Origin: Calonectria ilicicola
Lineage: Eukaryota > Ascomycota > Sordariomycetes > Hypocreales > Nectriaceae
NCBI GenBank assembly: GCA_020809705.1
Contig: CP085836.1
Span: 744,001-808,000, forward strand
Direction of reading: 5' to 3'
DNA: 64,000 nucleotides
The position numbers and the translations under genes are program-made. A model generated the notes under the pieces. The model saw only the letters and a program-made list of their open reading frames with translations. It was not told the DNA's origin and did not search any database. Within the stretch, counting starts at the first letter, position 1. Every line of letters begins with the position of its first letter. Positions 1 through 11,097 of this stretch are shown piece by piece.

Positions 1-25
1 CTATGGAGACGAATTCAGCATATCT

Positions 26-533
26 ATGCAGACCTTCCGTCAATTGCCTGATTATTTTATTAGCCAAGCGGAAGATATCTGTGCCGAGCTTATGCTAGGA
101 CTTGCTCCTGTGTTTAATCTTGCCACGATTAAGGATGATATAACCAACCAAGAGATTGGATACTTATTTACTTCGCATCCTAAGAATAATCTTGGCAGAT
201 TACACGAAGACCTTCTTATCCAGGCGCACACTACCCGATCGGGTGGGCTTTTCAAGAATGGCAGTTGGAGCTGGAATGCAATCATGGCATATTTAAAGAG
301 ATGCACCGTGCTAGAGGAGATGATTCTCGGTGGCCTGTATACAGCATGTGGGCAGGTTCCGCGGCTGCGCAACGAGCTGTTCAGCCTACTCTAGAATTAA
401 GTATAGAAACGCGGCCCGTTTACTTGCACCTATGCCCATTTTTGCAACCTATGAGAGTGGGCTTTCTATCAACGTGAGGATCTCGTTGTGGTACCGAACT
501 AATGCTTCATTTGCATCTGTGGTGAGCGTATAA
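26..533 (+). pseudogene. Broken fragment resembling the region N-terminal to fungal subtelomeric RecQ helicases
   Basis: An open frame from the ATG at 26 ends at 394. Its tail (YTACGQVPRLRNELFSLL) resembles the TxGQPxRxxEL(L/F)SL block found upstream of the helicase domain in large fungal telomere-linked RecQ proteins. The next part of that block (YRNAARL) appears in another frame after about 395, so the copy is frameshifted. No helicase motifs are seen in this window. The family call is from memory of such proteins, not from a search. The fragment may continue to the left of the window. It suggests a position near a chromosome end. Confidence 0.45.
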
Positions 534-1031
534 ACCACCGAATTGTGCGAATTGGTATGGATGTAGAAAAAGTAAGGTTGGATAAAAAATGAGAATTCTG
601 GAAATTACTTTGAGAAGCATGATGAAAGTGCACTTGCAAATCGTGTCGTTAAAAGAAAGACTCTCGGCGAGAAGAGTGTCGCGACATCTCTTCATGAAGC
701 CCTGGGACTTGTAATGTTTTATGAAGATGACGTTGCCAGCTATGTCATTGCTTAGGAGGACATCAATTAAGGATTTGAGGTGGATGCTCAGCGCATGGAC
801 TTTGGCAATGAATGGTGTTGTGTGGTGTGGCCTGTCCGCCTTCACCTTCACATCAGGCCCGCGTTTCGTACCCTACTTCATGCTGCGCATCCTCCATCCC
901 CGCGCACAGATGCCACAGCCTTATTCTCTGGTCATTTCACGTTTGGCTCTTGCCAGGCATTCAAAAATATTCATCCAAGCACAATCGTGGAGGCCATTGG
1001 TGGCGGGTATGGCAGGTATCATATACATCTT
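534..1031. other. Gap without a convincing gene
   Basis: No frame here has protein-like composition on either strand. It may hold further decayed parts of the fragment to its left and the 3' region of the minus-strand gene that ends at 1032. Confidence 0.4.
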
Positions 1032-2794
1032 TTATTCCTCTATCCGGAATTGGAAGGATGCGTTGCTAGTCAATTGGAGTGTTGCATTGTCGAGCATGGT
1101 TTTCATGCTCTCATCTACCAGCTGTTTTACGAACTGGTGGGCATTATTCTTCAATTGTTCAACGTCCCCCCTAGCCTCGTCAAGACTCTCCTTGAACTTG
1201 TCGTCCAGCTTCTCCTGCAATTCGATCTGTACATCTAGCATCGCATCCTCCACCGTGTCGTTCACATCTTGCACAAGATGTTCCCCCAGACCTTGCCTTC
1301 CTCCTGAATTATATCGGCATGAGCATGAACGGGTACTTATTGCTACTTCAACCTGTTTCATTCGGCTGTCCAAGCTGTCGAACCGATCGTCAAAGTCATC
1401 GCGAAGGACGTCTAGTCGGTGGGATAAGTTCTTCTGCATTGCTTCTAGGAAAGAAAGAATTCGATCGTCCCTGTCTGGGGGGAAATCGCTCGTGCGTTGA
1501 CGTTTCCTGCCTTCAGTGGTACTTGATTAGCTAGGGAAGCTGTGCGAAATGAACGGTGAAATACTTACTGTCAGATTGGCCAGATTCAAGGATGGCTTTG
1601 CCATACGAAGGTAGGCACAATCCAGAGTCAACCTCGGGGGGTAGGTCTGCGGTCTGACGGTTCGAGACTACAGCTTCATGGCCCGAGCCCACTGTTTCAC
1701 CACCGTTGCCTCCATATAAGACGGCAATATTGCTGCGTCCGTCGTGCGCAAGTGGACGGTTGCGCACATCCTCCGAGAAAACCGATGCCAGTGCGTCAAG
1801 TTCTTGTCGTAACAGCTGGTCCGTCTTATGGCGGCTGAAGTAGGCGGTGAACTTGGTCGCTTTTGCAAGAGACTTGATCGCGTCAAGCAAGTCTTGAGTG
1901 ATGTTTTTCGACTCAAGGGGTCGATTTTTCGGCACAACGAATTGGGGCGACTTCAACAATGAGAAACACAACGAGTAACCTCCGTCCCCAACTGCATTTC
2001 TAATCATATTCGAGTGATTGTCGTTCAGCTTCTGCCAGATGATTGTCTGCACGGTTTCGGGAGATATGAAGAGATAAATAGGATGCTTGACATTTTGTTT
2101 GATATTCCGTTTCCTTGTCGACTTGAGAAACACATAGCCATAAACCTTAAAGAACGCAGTGTTGCCGCCAGTGTCCAAAAATATTTCAAGTCGTAATTCC
2201 CCAACAGAGTGCTCGCCATCGGTCGCTTCCCATGTCACAATACCCGGCGAACAACAAGTGTTTATGATGATGGCTCCTCGCCCTTGCTCGCTTGAATCCG
2301 AAACAGGAGACTCGTCAACGTCTTTGGCATCGGGTTGCCACGGATGCCTAGAATTAGATCACGTCAGTATAAATAAGGGCAGGCGGACCTCACTTTGTTC
2401 CCAGTGCACGGCGTCCCCAGCGTGGAAGATTGGTTCGAAAAAGAGGAAGAAGGGAGCCTTGCCGTGAACCGCACCAGGCGACGCTGTGCAAAGCAGGCCT
2501 TGCAGACGGAGGCAAGGCAGAGAGCAGGACTTCGGCAAGTAAAGATACGGAGCTCCATCCAACGCGCAACTCTTGGTGATGAATCGGCAACCCTCTGCCC
2601 GCGGCCACTCAGACCCCGGTCCTTTCCACACGCGTACGTGAGGAGTGGGAAGTCGGCATTCTGGCCTGAGCCGCAAGGAACATCCGTACACAGCGCGCCA
2701 CGGCTGCGGGTTCGTTGGAGAGGCATTTCACTAACCCAGACGGTGAAAATGGTTGAGTCGATTTAGGGCTGGGCGGAGGACTGCTCCTCGCCAT
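1032..2794 (-). CDS. Conserved hypothetical protein with a C-terminal coiled coil; first exon uncertain
   Basis: The supported exons are 2347-1569 and 1510-1032. The intron between them runs from GTAAGT to CTGAAG and keeps phase; the joined frame gives a basic SRKRQRT stretch like a nuclear localisation signal. The central part (KHPIYLFISPETVQTIIWQK, then FVVPKNRPLESKN) resembles an uncharacterised ascomycete family, in my recollection. The last 110 residues are rich in D/E/K/L heptads and look like a coiled coil. The 5' end is unclear: an exon ending at 2394 joins in phase but has no ATG. An ATG at 2794 (MARSSPPPSPK) could be the start if a further intron ends near 2592. No function can be assigned. 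Confidence 0.6.
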
Positions 2795-3096
2795 GATGGG
2801 TCGGTGGCTGTAGACATTTGAAGATGTGGAGTCGGGAGTTGGGCGAGGCGGGGGATCTTTATATCTAGGCGGCTGATGTTCGGCTAAATGGAGTACCAAT
2901 GCGCGTGCGGGTAAGTGGTTGTGGGGACGCGTTTGTGGTCATAACGCACGGCACTGGGTCGTGTCCAATAAGACAGCAGAACAATGGGGGTACTTTTCTT
3001 CTCAGTCATTGATTGACCCCGTAACTTCACCATTCACTCAGCTTTACCCTGCGGGAAGGCCGAGTAACAGATCCTTTCTAGCCTGACATTTATTAC

Positions 3097-3121
3097 AATC
3101 GTCGGCTGGTAGCCGACGATT
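3097..3121. repeat. Perfect 11-bp inverted repeat with 3-nt loop
   Basis: AATCGTCGGCT, then GGT, then the exact reverse complement. It could be the remnant of a transposon terminus, a protein-binding palindrome or a structured UTR element. Confidence 0.7.
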
Positions 3122-3324
3122 AATTTTGTATGGGAGAAAAAAATACGCTAGCAGAGCATGGGGTAGGCGACAATTAGCAATTCCTAAACCTACAAAGCTT
3201 TAATAAGTCTAAAAATTTGTAAGTTATAAATTATCAATAATGCGATATAAATTCTATAAAAATATCTTTAAATAACCTTTACATAATTAATATTTGTTCT
3301 ATTTTATAATAATACCTGGATTTT

Positions 3325-3389
3325 GGTGTTCCTTTAAAGACAGGGGAGGCTGGTTATCTTACACCAATAAGAGCATACCATAACCAGCC
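3325..3389. repeat. Dispersed repeat fragment, copy 1, with a 10-bp inverted repeat
   Basis: GGCTGGTTAT (3348-3357) and ATAACCAGCC (3380-3389) are exact inverted repeats 22 nt apart. The whole segment aligns with 63411-63470, sharing the order GGTGTT..TTTAA..AG-CTGG-TATCTTACA. It is probably the remains of one small non-autonomous element family. Confidence 0.5.
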
Positions 3390-3508
3390 ATGCACAAAAG
3401 CAAATAAAGATCACTTGATCAAAAGACCACTTGGCTAAAACTTTACAATATTATCCATTCTTTAATCCTTCATTTCCCATACCCTTATCTATTATCTATT
3501 ACTCCAAC

Positions 3509-4408
3509 ATGTCCCATCAAGACCAATCCTACCGACTTTGGCGTGAAAGTAATAACATTGCCAATGCATTACTAAACATGACTGGACCCGATAAAAGGAC
3601 TGAGTGGATTGATGAAAGAAATGATGCACCACCTCTTAGCTCTCAACAACGCCAAATATGCATCGACTGGCTAACAAGCATCCAATTTCTTGTGCCTGTA
3701 AATAATGATGATATATGGTTTTGTATTCGAAAAAACTGGATCGGCTTCTTAGCAGCAACAAGCGGCAGTGGCGATGCAGAGCTTGCGCCTAACCGGAAAG
3801 TGGTCCGCTTTTATGACGAGGACGAGGACGAGGGCGAGGGCGAAAGCGCAGAGGAGATGAGGCAGCGTTTCCGAGCAGACCGAAAATACCGCCGCACCAC
3901 ACAAAAGGCTTTCTGGCAAAATATGGATGGCATTGAGGGCTTGTCAGAGCGTTGGCCGTTGGAGGTGCGAGCCTTGATCAATGAGCAAGTGGAAGGCAGC
4001 AATACGGGACCGTATGAGTCGCTTGCAGCTAAATGCCATTTGAGAAGGCGGCGACGACTTAATGCCGTATGGACAGGCCTTGTTTGCTTCCTAGTGTATT
4101 CGTATGAGGAAGGAACATTGGCTGAGATGGGTCTGGACCTGGACGAAGACCAGGCTGATAATATCTTTGATATTATGCAAGGAATGATGGAGCCACTGGT
4201 CTGCCTTGCCAACAATGTACACCAGATCCTTCTTTGCGCGACGCAGGATACCAGGGCTACACCATCAACTAATATCATGCTTTGGTGGATTGCTATACTG
4301 GTTCGATCTGCTCTTTCAGACCAGGATAGCCCAGATGACTACATCAGCTCTGGTCGCTTCTATATGAACTTGTTGCCAATAGATCTTGATCTTCTTGGGC
4401 GATTATAA
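3509..4408 (+). pseudogene. Hypothetical protein, possibly cut by a premature TAA
   Basis: The frame from the ATG at 3509 (MSHQDQSYRLW) encodes 299 residues, with an acidic run (DEDEDEGEGE) followed by a basic region. The frame ends at TAA (4406-4408), but the same frame is open for another 51 codons and still looks like protein (AISHYSKVLFIHHTF). That stretch resembles a conserved block I associate with large repeated fungal proteins. The stop may therefore be a nonsense mutation. The sequence sits near the RecQ-associated fragment and may belong to the same repetitive subtelomeric class. No function is known. Confidence 0.45.
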
Positions 4409-4539
4409 GCCATCAGCCACTACAGCAAAGTATTATTCATTCACCATACATTTACAAACTGGGATGTAAGTCCTAAATGGAGAGAGGAGATTATACATGA
4501 TTTGGATAAGGTTGATCTAGCGTGGCTAGACTTCCAAAC

Positions 4540-5207
4540 ATGTTCCCCAAACCAAGCCCTTTGAAGGTGGGTTTGGAGAATGAATGTGTCAGGTTCTCTG
4601 ACCATCTTTGGGTCCGGTCAACTTTTGTTAAAAGAGCTAAGCTAGACACGGTTTGTTTTATCAGAAATGTGCATGCTGTAGATTTCAACTACAGTAACAA
4701 TGGTTTCAGTATTCGTTCGTCTGTTTGGAAGGAATACATTACGACATTCACCTATCCAGTTCAAACGCAGTCAGGACGTCGTCATTTCCCTGCTGTTTTC
4801 GGCGCATTCTCAAAAAGCTCTAGCAAGGAGAAGAGAGATTGCACATTCATTTTGGAATTAGCAGCTCGTGCCCAGAAAACACAGAGATTCGCTGTTCTTA
4901 TCGACTATCAAGTAAAAGGCGGGAAAATAGCCGAGGAAACAATTGTGACAGTCATCAGCTTGCAACGAGCGTTGGATCTGAATAAGGCTGCGAAATTGGC
5001 GTGTCCGATGTCAGAACAGGTCTTACTTATTGTACTCTATCAGATTCCAACGGCGACAAAATTTCAACGAATCAAATTATTCGTGTCTGCAATTTCCATG
5101 ATTATTGGATCCATGCCAGGGATGATAATCTCGCCGACTTACTGGATCGCCTAGTCCGGGAAACTTGGGTCAAAACCATCGCCACCATACGTCGAGTCGC
5201 GAATTAG
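4540..5207 (+). pseudogene. Hypothetical protein, probable frameshift near 4986-5010
   Basis: The frame from the ATG at 4540 is protein-like up to about 4985. After that point a second frame looks better (NFHDYWIHARDDNLADLLDR) and ends at TAG at 5205-5207. The first frame continues to 5154 with a hydrophobic, less convincing tail. A one-base indel, or an intron I cannot place, would join the two. I do not recognise the family. It starts about 130 bp after the preceding broken frame and could be part of the same decayed locus. Confidence 0.4.
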
Positions 5208-6686
5208 AGTACCGCTGAATTTATACTCCTTAGCACTATCATATACATACTTAAAGTGCCGCCAGCTACAGTATTTATGATTATTGTAGTGGGGAATCCG
5301 GTGTTTGACCTATGGTTGGACTTAGAAGTAAGGGGGGTTGGCTGGCGGGTTGTATAAACACTAATAACAATCCTTGGTTTTCCACAATTCTTAAGCACTT
5401 AATTAAATATTATCACTTAAAATAGCAAATATATATAACCAGATATAGAACTGCACTACTCTTTAATATTCACACAATACGTACGTTCGCCTGTTTAAAT
5501 TACAATATGGGTCTGATTAAGGGTTAGTAAGGGAAAAGGAGATATAACCTCTTTGCTAATAGTGGAAGAGGAGGGTCACAGAATACGAGGCTCCAAATGA
5601 TCCAAAAGGTGCAAGTGGATACGGCCCCGACAAATCAATAGAGGAATTTGAACACCTTTCTGCAAAAAATATCTTTAAACTCGTCAAATATAAAGCAAAT
5701 ATGAATTGGTGCTCTCGTAGCAAGGAAGGAAGGAGAAACTGCGCTCATACATCCGACTCCAATTATTGCTTTTCATTGGCACATAAACAAGCGTACACGG
5801 TTTGGGAGGCCAAATTAATGTGCTAGTCCTGGGCGCCGTCGCCCGCTGAAACTAATATCAAGGTAGCCGAAGTGTCTTCGGAACCTACCAGTACCCAAAA
5901 ACTTGATCGATCCTTTGTTTTTGCCACTATATATAACTAGGCCCTCGATTTCCCTGCCACACCATGTGAAAGGTATGGGATCGTAGCATGCAACTTTCGG
6001 TTTTGTCGGGGAAATGAAAGGTGGCGAGATTGACCAATGATTAGAGCAGTGAAATGAAGGACAAACAACAGTTTAACATGAGCCTCTTGAGTACACAATA
6101 TGCAGCTAGTTATGGAAAAGAACAAATTACTGCCGGCTGTTTACATCATACGAATTTCTCTCTTTAGATTATTGTAAATTGATCTGCTCCTGGGAATGCG
6201 GAGATGAAAGCATTTGTCACTAGCGGGGCTGGTATTACCCTAAAGGCATTACATGATTGGCCATGCTTCTAAGGGTATAAGGGCCATCCTCACATCCTGA
6301 GCGCACAAATCATTACCTTTTATCATTTAATAGAGAGTGGCATAAAAATATAATTAAAGCTGGCTAAGAATTCTTTGTATAGTATGTTAAAGATAAAATT
6401 AAGATATTTTTTATCTTATTATACTTAAGCATTCATTATTTTCTAGGCAGAACAATAGCAGCAGTATTAAAATGTTTCGGGTATTTCTCGGGTTAACTAC
6501 CTAAGTCTCAAATGGGTTTAAGGCGGTGGCTTATGAAAGGCAGAATGTCATCACCATAGCAACTAGTAAGCCCTCGTCTAAATCCATCATGAGAAATCCA
6601 CATTAACAAGCATAGCTCCCAACAAGCATTGCTTTTCGGATTAAAGAGAATACATGACGCATTGCCTCTTTTAAATCGGAACACAG
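5208..6686. other. AT-rich intergenic region
   Basis: About 1.5 kb with many short AT runs and no convincing coding frame. I see no transposon termini. The promoter of the nuclease-like gene presumably lies in its last few hundred bases. Confidence 0.5.
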
Positions 6687-8156
6687 ATGCAATTCACGAC
6701 CGATGACACGATTCGCGTTTGGCTTCAGAATATCCCTGTGCATTCGGAATCGAGTCACCCGCAATCACACAACGATCACGAAGCCGAGAGCATCCATTCC
6801 AAGAAGCGCAAGAATCAGGGAGATGGCCGCCTTCCTTCTCCGTCCTCTTTATTCTCCTACAACATGAACTCCGGATTGCCTAAGAAGCGCAAGACCATAG
6901 CGCCCAACGATGATGCCGAGACACCCCGAGCCTTATTCCGTACTTATTCGATCGACGATGGCGACAACTCGGCGTCGTCCTTTCGGCAGAGCGACGGACA
7001 GAACTCGGGCCGATCCTCACCCACAAAACAACTGGCTTTCCTGCAGCTAGACCCAACTGGGCTGGAGGTGAGGGGGTTGAAGGTGGACGATGACGAGATG
7101 CCCGAGTCGGCTAAGAATTTGATTGAGGACATGGAGAGCATCGCCGCGGGACAGGCAGTAGTCCCTAGAGGCCTGAAGGTAAGCGGCATATTTATATATG
7201 GAGCGCCTGGCTACTCACCACTATAGACACAAATTGATGCCCTTAAGCACGGTTCTCGAACCTACAACTCGTTCCGCGATTTCGTTTACGCGTCAGCCGA
7301 TAATGATCATTCTCAACCAGGTCGATTCCTCGATAACATACTGGAAATTGTGACCAGTGCGGATGACTGTCAGGTCATGGAACAGGATGAGAATGGCTGG
7401 AATCACATGGTACACACACCGTTGCTCAACACGGCCCTAGACCAACAATCAACCAACCTCGCAGGTTTTACTCCGTGGTGAGTCCATCCAGACTGGGACA
7501 GGACCTCAACTGATTTGCGACCCAGCATGGCAGCCAACATCACAGCCAAGTATCGAATCAATCGCGGCCCTAGCTCAAGAGTTGATTATGCCATGTTCAT
7601 ACGACCGGACCGCGACACGCAGCCAGGCATACAGGAGTCGCTCCGGCGCCTCCAGCTAAGCCTCCCCGAAGCTGCGGCCAACCACACCGGCTTCGCCCCG
7701 TTGAGGAGCCGACCAATCAGTGTCAGCATCGAGACAAAGCGTTACGGCGGATACGAGCGCAAGGCTGAGCTGCAGCTGGGCATCTGGCAGGCAGCCCATT
7801 GGAAGTTTCTCTTGGAGGAGGCTGGGGAAGCCGCCGTCGAAAAGTTGGCATTTATACCAGGAATCGTGGTGCAGGGACATGAGTGGAAGCTTGTGATTAC
7901 CAGTAATAAGGCTGGAAAGACGGTAGGTCTCTCTTTTCTTAGCTTTCCAAACCCGTTGTGCAGCTAACAATTCATCCAGAGACTCTGGACAAGCCTTGTT
8001 TTCGGGAGCACGCAGTCACCCTTGAAAATATTCCAGATTATGGCTGGCATCAAACGCCTTATCGACTGGTCAATCACAGAGTACTGGCCTTGGTATAAGG
8101 AGCACGTTCTAAGACAGAGCATCCCTGAAGCTGCCGGGACTGATGAACCGGGTTGA
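6687..8156 (+). CDS. Fungal PD-(D/E)XK nuclease-like domain protein
   Basis: Four exons: 6687-7178, 7227-7477, 7526-7922 and 7980-8156. All three introns are GT-AG and in phase, giving 438 residues. The N-terminal third is polar, with basic clusters (PKKRKTI) that look like nuclear signals. The C-terminal part matches my memory of the fungal PD-(D/E)XK nuclease-like family: MEQDENGWNHMVH, then SRVDYAMFIRPD (D268), then SIETKR (E317 and K319, the E-x-K of the fold), then GHEWKLVI and FQIMAGIKRLIDW. All putative active-site residues are present, so it could be catalytic, but substrates are unknown for this family. It is intact although it lies between decayed genes and transposons. Confidence 0.8.
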
Positions 8157-9332
8157 AGTCTTTCTCCCCGTCGACTGGCACTAATTTCACCAAATTACCA
8201 CCAATATTATAACCACCTTCACACAGCTCCCATTTCAAACCATACATGGCTCCAGGTATAAACTGCTACCCCCAGATTTAAGAACTATGCAATAAAGCTT
8301 GTTCTTTCATGGATTGGCGACCAAGCATGGTTAGAGCGTTGATCGCCATTAGCATTGTCACTCGTATCAGGTTGACTTTTGCTGTCACTAAAATTTTAAT
8401 GGCGGTTTCGCTGATGCACTGATGCCGCGCGGCGACGCTGGGAAGGTAGCTGGATTGGTCTTGTGTCAGCTTGATCGGCTGGCTAACAGCTGACAAGACC
8501 TAACGATATAGTCTCCACATTGCTCAAACAAACATAATAACACGTCACTGTTCTAAGCAGATACATTAAACGCGCTCTATATCTCTCCGCCTCTCTCTCC
8601 CTCTCACACACGCACACGCACGCACCTACATACTACTGTATCATCACCTCTTCGTGACGTGATATTCACCTCGCTTAGCTCTTCATACAATCCAAAGGAT
8701 CTCAAGCGACTGAGAAGTTGGTCGACCGACTTGAATTATTTTGAATACCACAATGGTGAGCAGAAAGCCGGGATGCTATATTTGTCAGCCGGAGCAGGAG
8801 CTTTGTTGGTGGTAGCTTACTTATTTCTGTGATTGGTGATGGAACAATACTCTATACCTTTGATTCGAGCCATTTTAAGTTGCCGAAAATTAAAATCTAA
8901 GCCGTGTGTCGGGGGAAGTGTGCAAAAAGCCCAATGTGAGCTCCTGTCAATACAGGAGGCTTACGCCCTAATACCTCTCTACACTCCTACACTCCTATCT
9001 GTTAGTACGAACCGCTACACCGGATCTCACAGTGACTTTAAAAAGTTTTTTAGTTTGGACTGTGATGTGGTCTGGCTTACTAGTTAGCGGTTAGAGCGGT
9101 TGGAGCGATTAGAGCAAGCTAATAAAGCCACAACAGCTAGCTACAACAGAGAGAAGAGAAAAGAAGTTTAGTTATGATAGCAATACAGAGCTATAGGAAA
9201 GGGTTGGTAGCGTTGCCAGAGAGTAGAGCACAGCTCAATAGAGCATAGAACTATAGAAGAGATAGGAAGGAAGGAAGTAAAATAGTGAAGGGGCTTAAAG
9301 ATAAAAATAGAGCGGTCAGAGAGTGTAGACTA
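8157..9332. other. Intergenic with CT/CA-rich simple repeats
   Basis: About 8583-8622 is a CT-rich then CA-rich run. From about 9120 to 9330 the plus strand is strongly purine-rich, up to the piggyBac terminus. No convincing gene is seen. Confidence 0.5.
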
Positions 9333-9358
9333 TCCCTTTGAGTGCTGGGTAGCTGCAC
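9333..9358 (+). repeat. Left terminal inverted repeat of the piggyBac-like element
   Basis: 26 bp, exact reverse complement of 10459-10484. Confidence 0.9.
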
Positions 9359-9472
9359 CTGCGTACCCCGCCCCACATGACCCCAGCAAAAGCAAGGTGA
9401 CCTCGAGTGACATCATTGACTTCCGGAATCAATGCCACTCAATTTACTATGTAATTAATTTTTTAATTAACA

Positions 9473-10267
9473 ATGGAGTCTCAACAGCCCTCCAACGAGG
9501 CTATCAACGTGTATGACGATGACAATTTTATCTCTCTTGATGACTGCCGCCGCGAACGCCCTGAGGATAACACCTACCGGCCAACGAAGGCGCCGACCAC
9601 TGACCGCGGCTATGCCTTTGAGCCAATTGACCTGCCGGCCCGGGCCCCTAAAATAGAAGAGCTGCCTCAAGAGCCGGTATTGTTATTCCAGAAATTTATC
9701 CCTATTTCCTTAGTGGAAAGCTGGGTCCAATATACCAACAGCTGGGTTAGTCATTTGCTTGAGGAGGCTAAAAGCCACGATAAACAACAGCCTTGGGCAC
9801 GGCTATTAACATGGAAGCCGACCTCTGTGGAAGAAACCTATACATGGCTTGCAATCATAATTTATATGCGAATAACTAGGGAAGACCGGATCAAAGACTA
9901 TTGGAAGGTTTCCCAGCCCAAGGATCAATGTGCTAGTCATCCAATTACTAAGTGGATGTCTTATGACCGGTTTCAGCTCTTATCACGGCACCTACGAATA
10001 TTTGATCACACAACAATACGGGTAGCCTCACCGGATAAGGCATACAGCCGGACCTTTGGCCGGGTTGATGAATGGTCTGGCCTTCTACAGCAAGTGTCTA
10101 CTCAATTCTATAACCCAGGCACGAATATTGCTGTGGATGAGGCTATGGCCCGCTTCCTAGCAAGATCTAAAGAGACAACAACCGTCAAAAATAAACCTAT
10201 TCCAACCGGCTTTAAATCGTGGGTTGTAGCCCAAAAAGGCTATTTCCTTCGGTGGCTTTGGCACTAG
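9473..10267 (+). pseudogene. piggyBac transposase, N-terminal part, truncated
   Basis: The frame starts at the ATG at 9473 and has 264 codons before TAG at 10265-10267. It shows the DDE_Tnp_1_7 (piggyBac) pattern: TWLAIIIYMRI, then SYDRFQLLSRHLRIFD, then AVDEAMARFLARSKET with the first catalytic Asp/Glu region, then KNKPIPTGFKSWVVA. The same frame stays open after the TAG with a sensible continuation (PGRKFGSVGIARGR), so the stop is a nonsense mutation. It fits CAG to TAG. The remaining C-terminal half with the later catalytic Asp residues is deleted. Confidence 0.85.
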
Positions 10268-10458
10268 CCGGGCCGTAAGTTCGGGTCAGTTGGAATAGCC
10301 CGGGGCCGCAGTCACGATATCGTTGTCAACAGTGCAATGTAGCATTATGTAGATCCGGAAATTGTTGGGACTTATATCATAGCCTATATTAGGTGGGAAA
10401 GGATGTACCTTCAATTTGACGCTCTTTAATTGGCTAGACCCCCCTGTTCGTGACCCAA

Positions 10459-10484
10459 GTGCAGCTACCCAGCACTCAAAGGGA
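10459..10484 (-). repeat. Right terminal inverted repeat of the piggyBac-like element
   Basis: 26 bp, exact reverse complement of 9333-9358. Confidence 0.9.
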
Positions 10485-11097
10485 TAAGTATTTTTAGCCC
10501 GCCTAGTAATAGTAAAAGAAGAAGAGCAAATAGAATAGAACTAGGAATGTAACGGTCTGGAAAACTGCCAACTTGAATAGCATATTATAATAGCAACTTA
10601 GATGTTAAGATAAAAAGATTCCCTGTAATATATTCAATATGCAATAGATTATATAGGCAAAATATTTTTAATTGTGAATTTCGGTTGTGGGCTTGGAAAC
10701 TGAAGTAGGATTTTGCCCTCTGGAGCTTACTAGTAATCCACCGGCTAAACCTAGGTTCAAGAGGTCGAGGGTTCGAACCCACGTTTCCAACACATCAATA
10801 ACAAGAACGGAGAGTACTCATTGCCCATTAGCTACAGTTGTTAAGGTCATCAGACTCCATAGGGTAGCGTGTCTTATTGGTGGGAAAGCGGGAAACGGGG
10901 CGCGTTTCCCTACCTTGTACGAGAGTAGTACTAGGGGGGTCTTTAAACCGACCCCTCCCCCGTGACAGTTCCACAGTCACGGGGGGACATTGATTTGCAA
11001 AATTGACAGCGATTTGCAAAAAAAATAAGCTACCCACATTTGTATGTGAATTACTAGGCAACCAAAGTAGTCAGGTTTTAGTAAATATCCCTCATTG
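10485..11097. other. Intergenic between two transposon remnants
   Basis: It contains a tRNA-like segment (10693-10790). Around 10970-10986 there is a short inverted repeat, CCGTGAC...GTCACGG, and GATTTGCAAAA occurs twice soon after. These may mark the 5' terminus of the pogo-like element, but no matching 3' end was found. Confidence 0.4.
10693..10790 (+). other. tRNA-like, SINE-like segment with a Pol III B box, copy 1
   Basis: It has an 8-bp end pairing (TTGGAAAC with GTTTCCAA) and the B-box palindrome GGGTTCGAACCC at 10769-10780. The T arm has an A-A mismatch and no normal D arm is seen, so a working tRNA is unlikely. A related sequence lies at 37441-37566. Confidence 0.45.

Larger units (their letters stand above)
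2795..3508. other. Intergenic, AT-rich from about 3170
   Basis: It contains a perfect hairpin (3097-3121) and a repeat fragment (3325-3389), listed separately. It probably holds the divergent promoters of the genes on both sides. Nothing else is recognised. Confidence 0.5.
9333..10484 (+). mobile_element. piggyBac-like element, internally deleted
   Basis: The ends are perfect 26-bp inverted repeats (9333-9358 and 10459-10484), starting TCCCTTTGAGTGCTGG. Between them is the N-terminal half of a piggyBac transposase. The element is 1152 bp, too short for a full transposase of about 550-600 residues, so the 3' part has been deleted. The flanks show only TA on both sides, not the TTAA duplication usual for piggyBac. 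The element cannot move by itself but could be mobilised by a full copy elsewhere. Confidence 0.85.

Noticed and set aside
3811..4278. 155-codon minus-strand frame
   Set aside because: It lies inside the plus-strand hypothetical frame and is Ser-rich because it is the complement of Asp/Glu codons.
10693..10790. Standard functional tRNA gene
   Set aside because: The T arm has a mismatch, no D arm is seen and no anticodon loop of seven bases can be placed.
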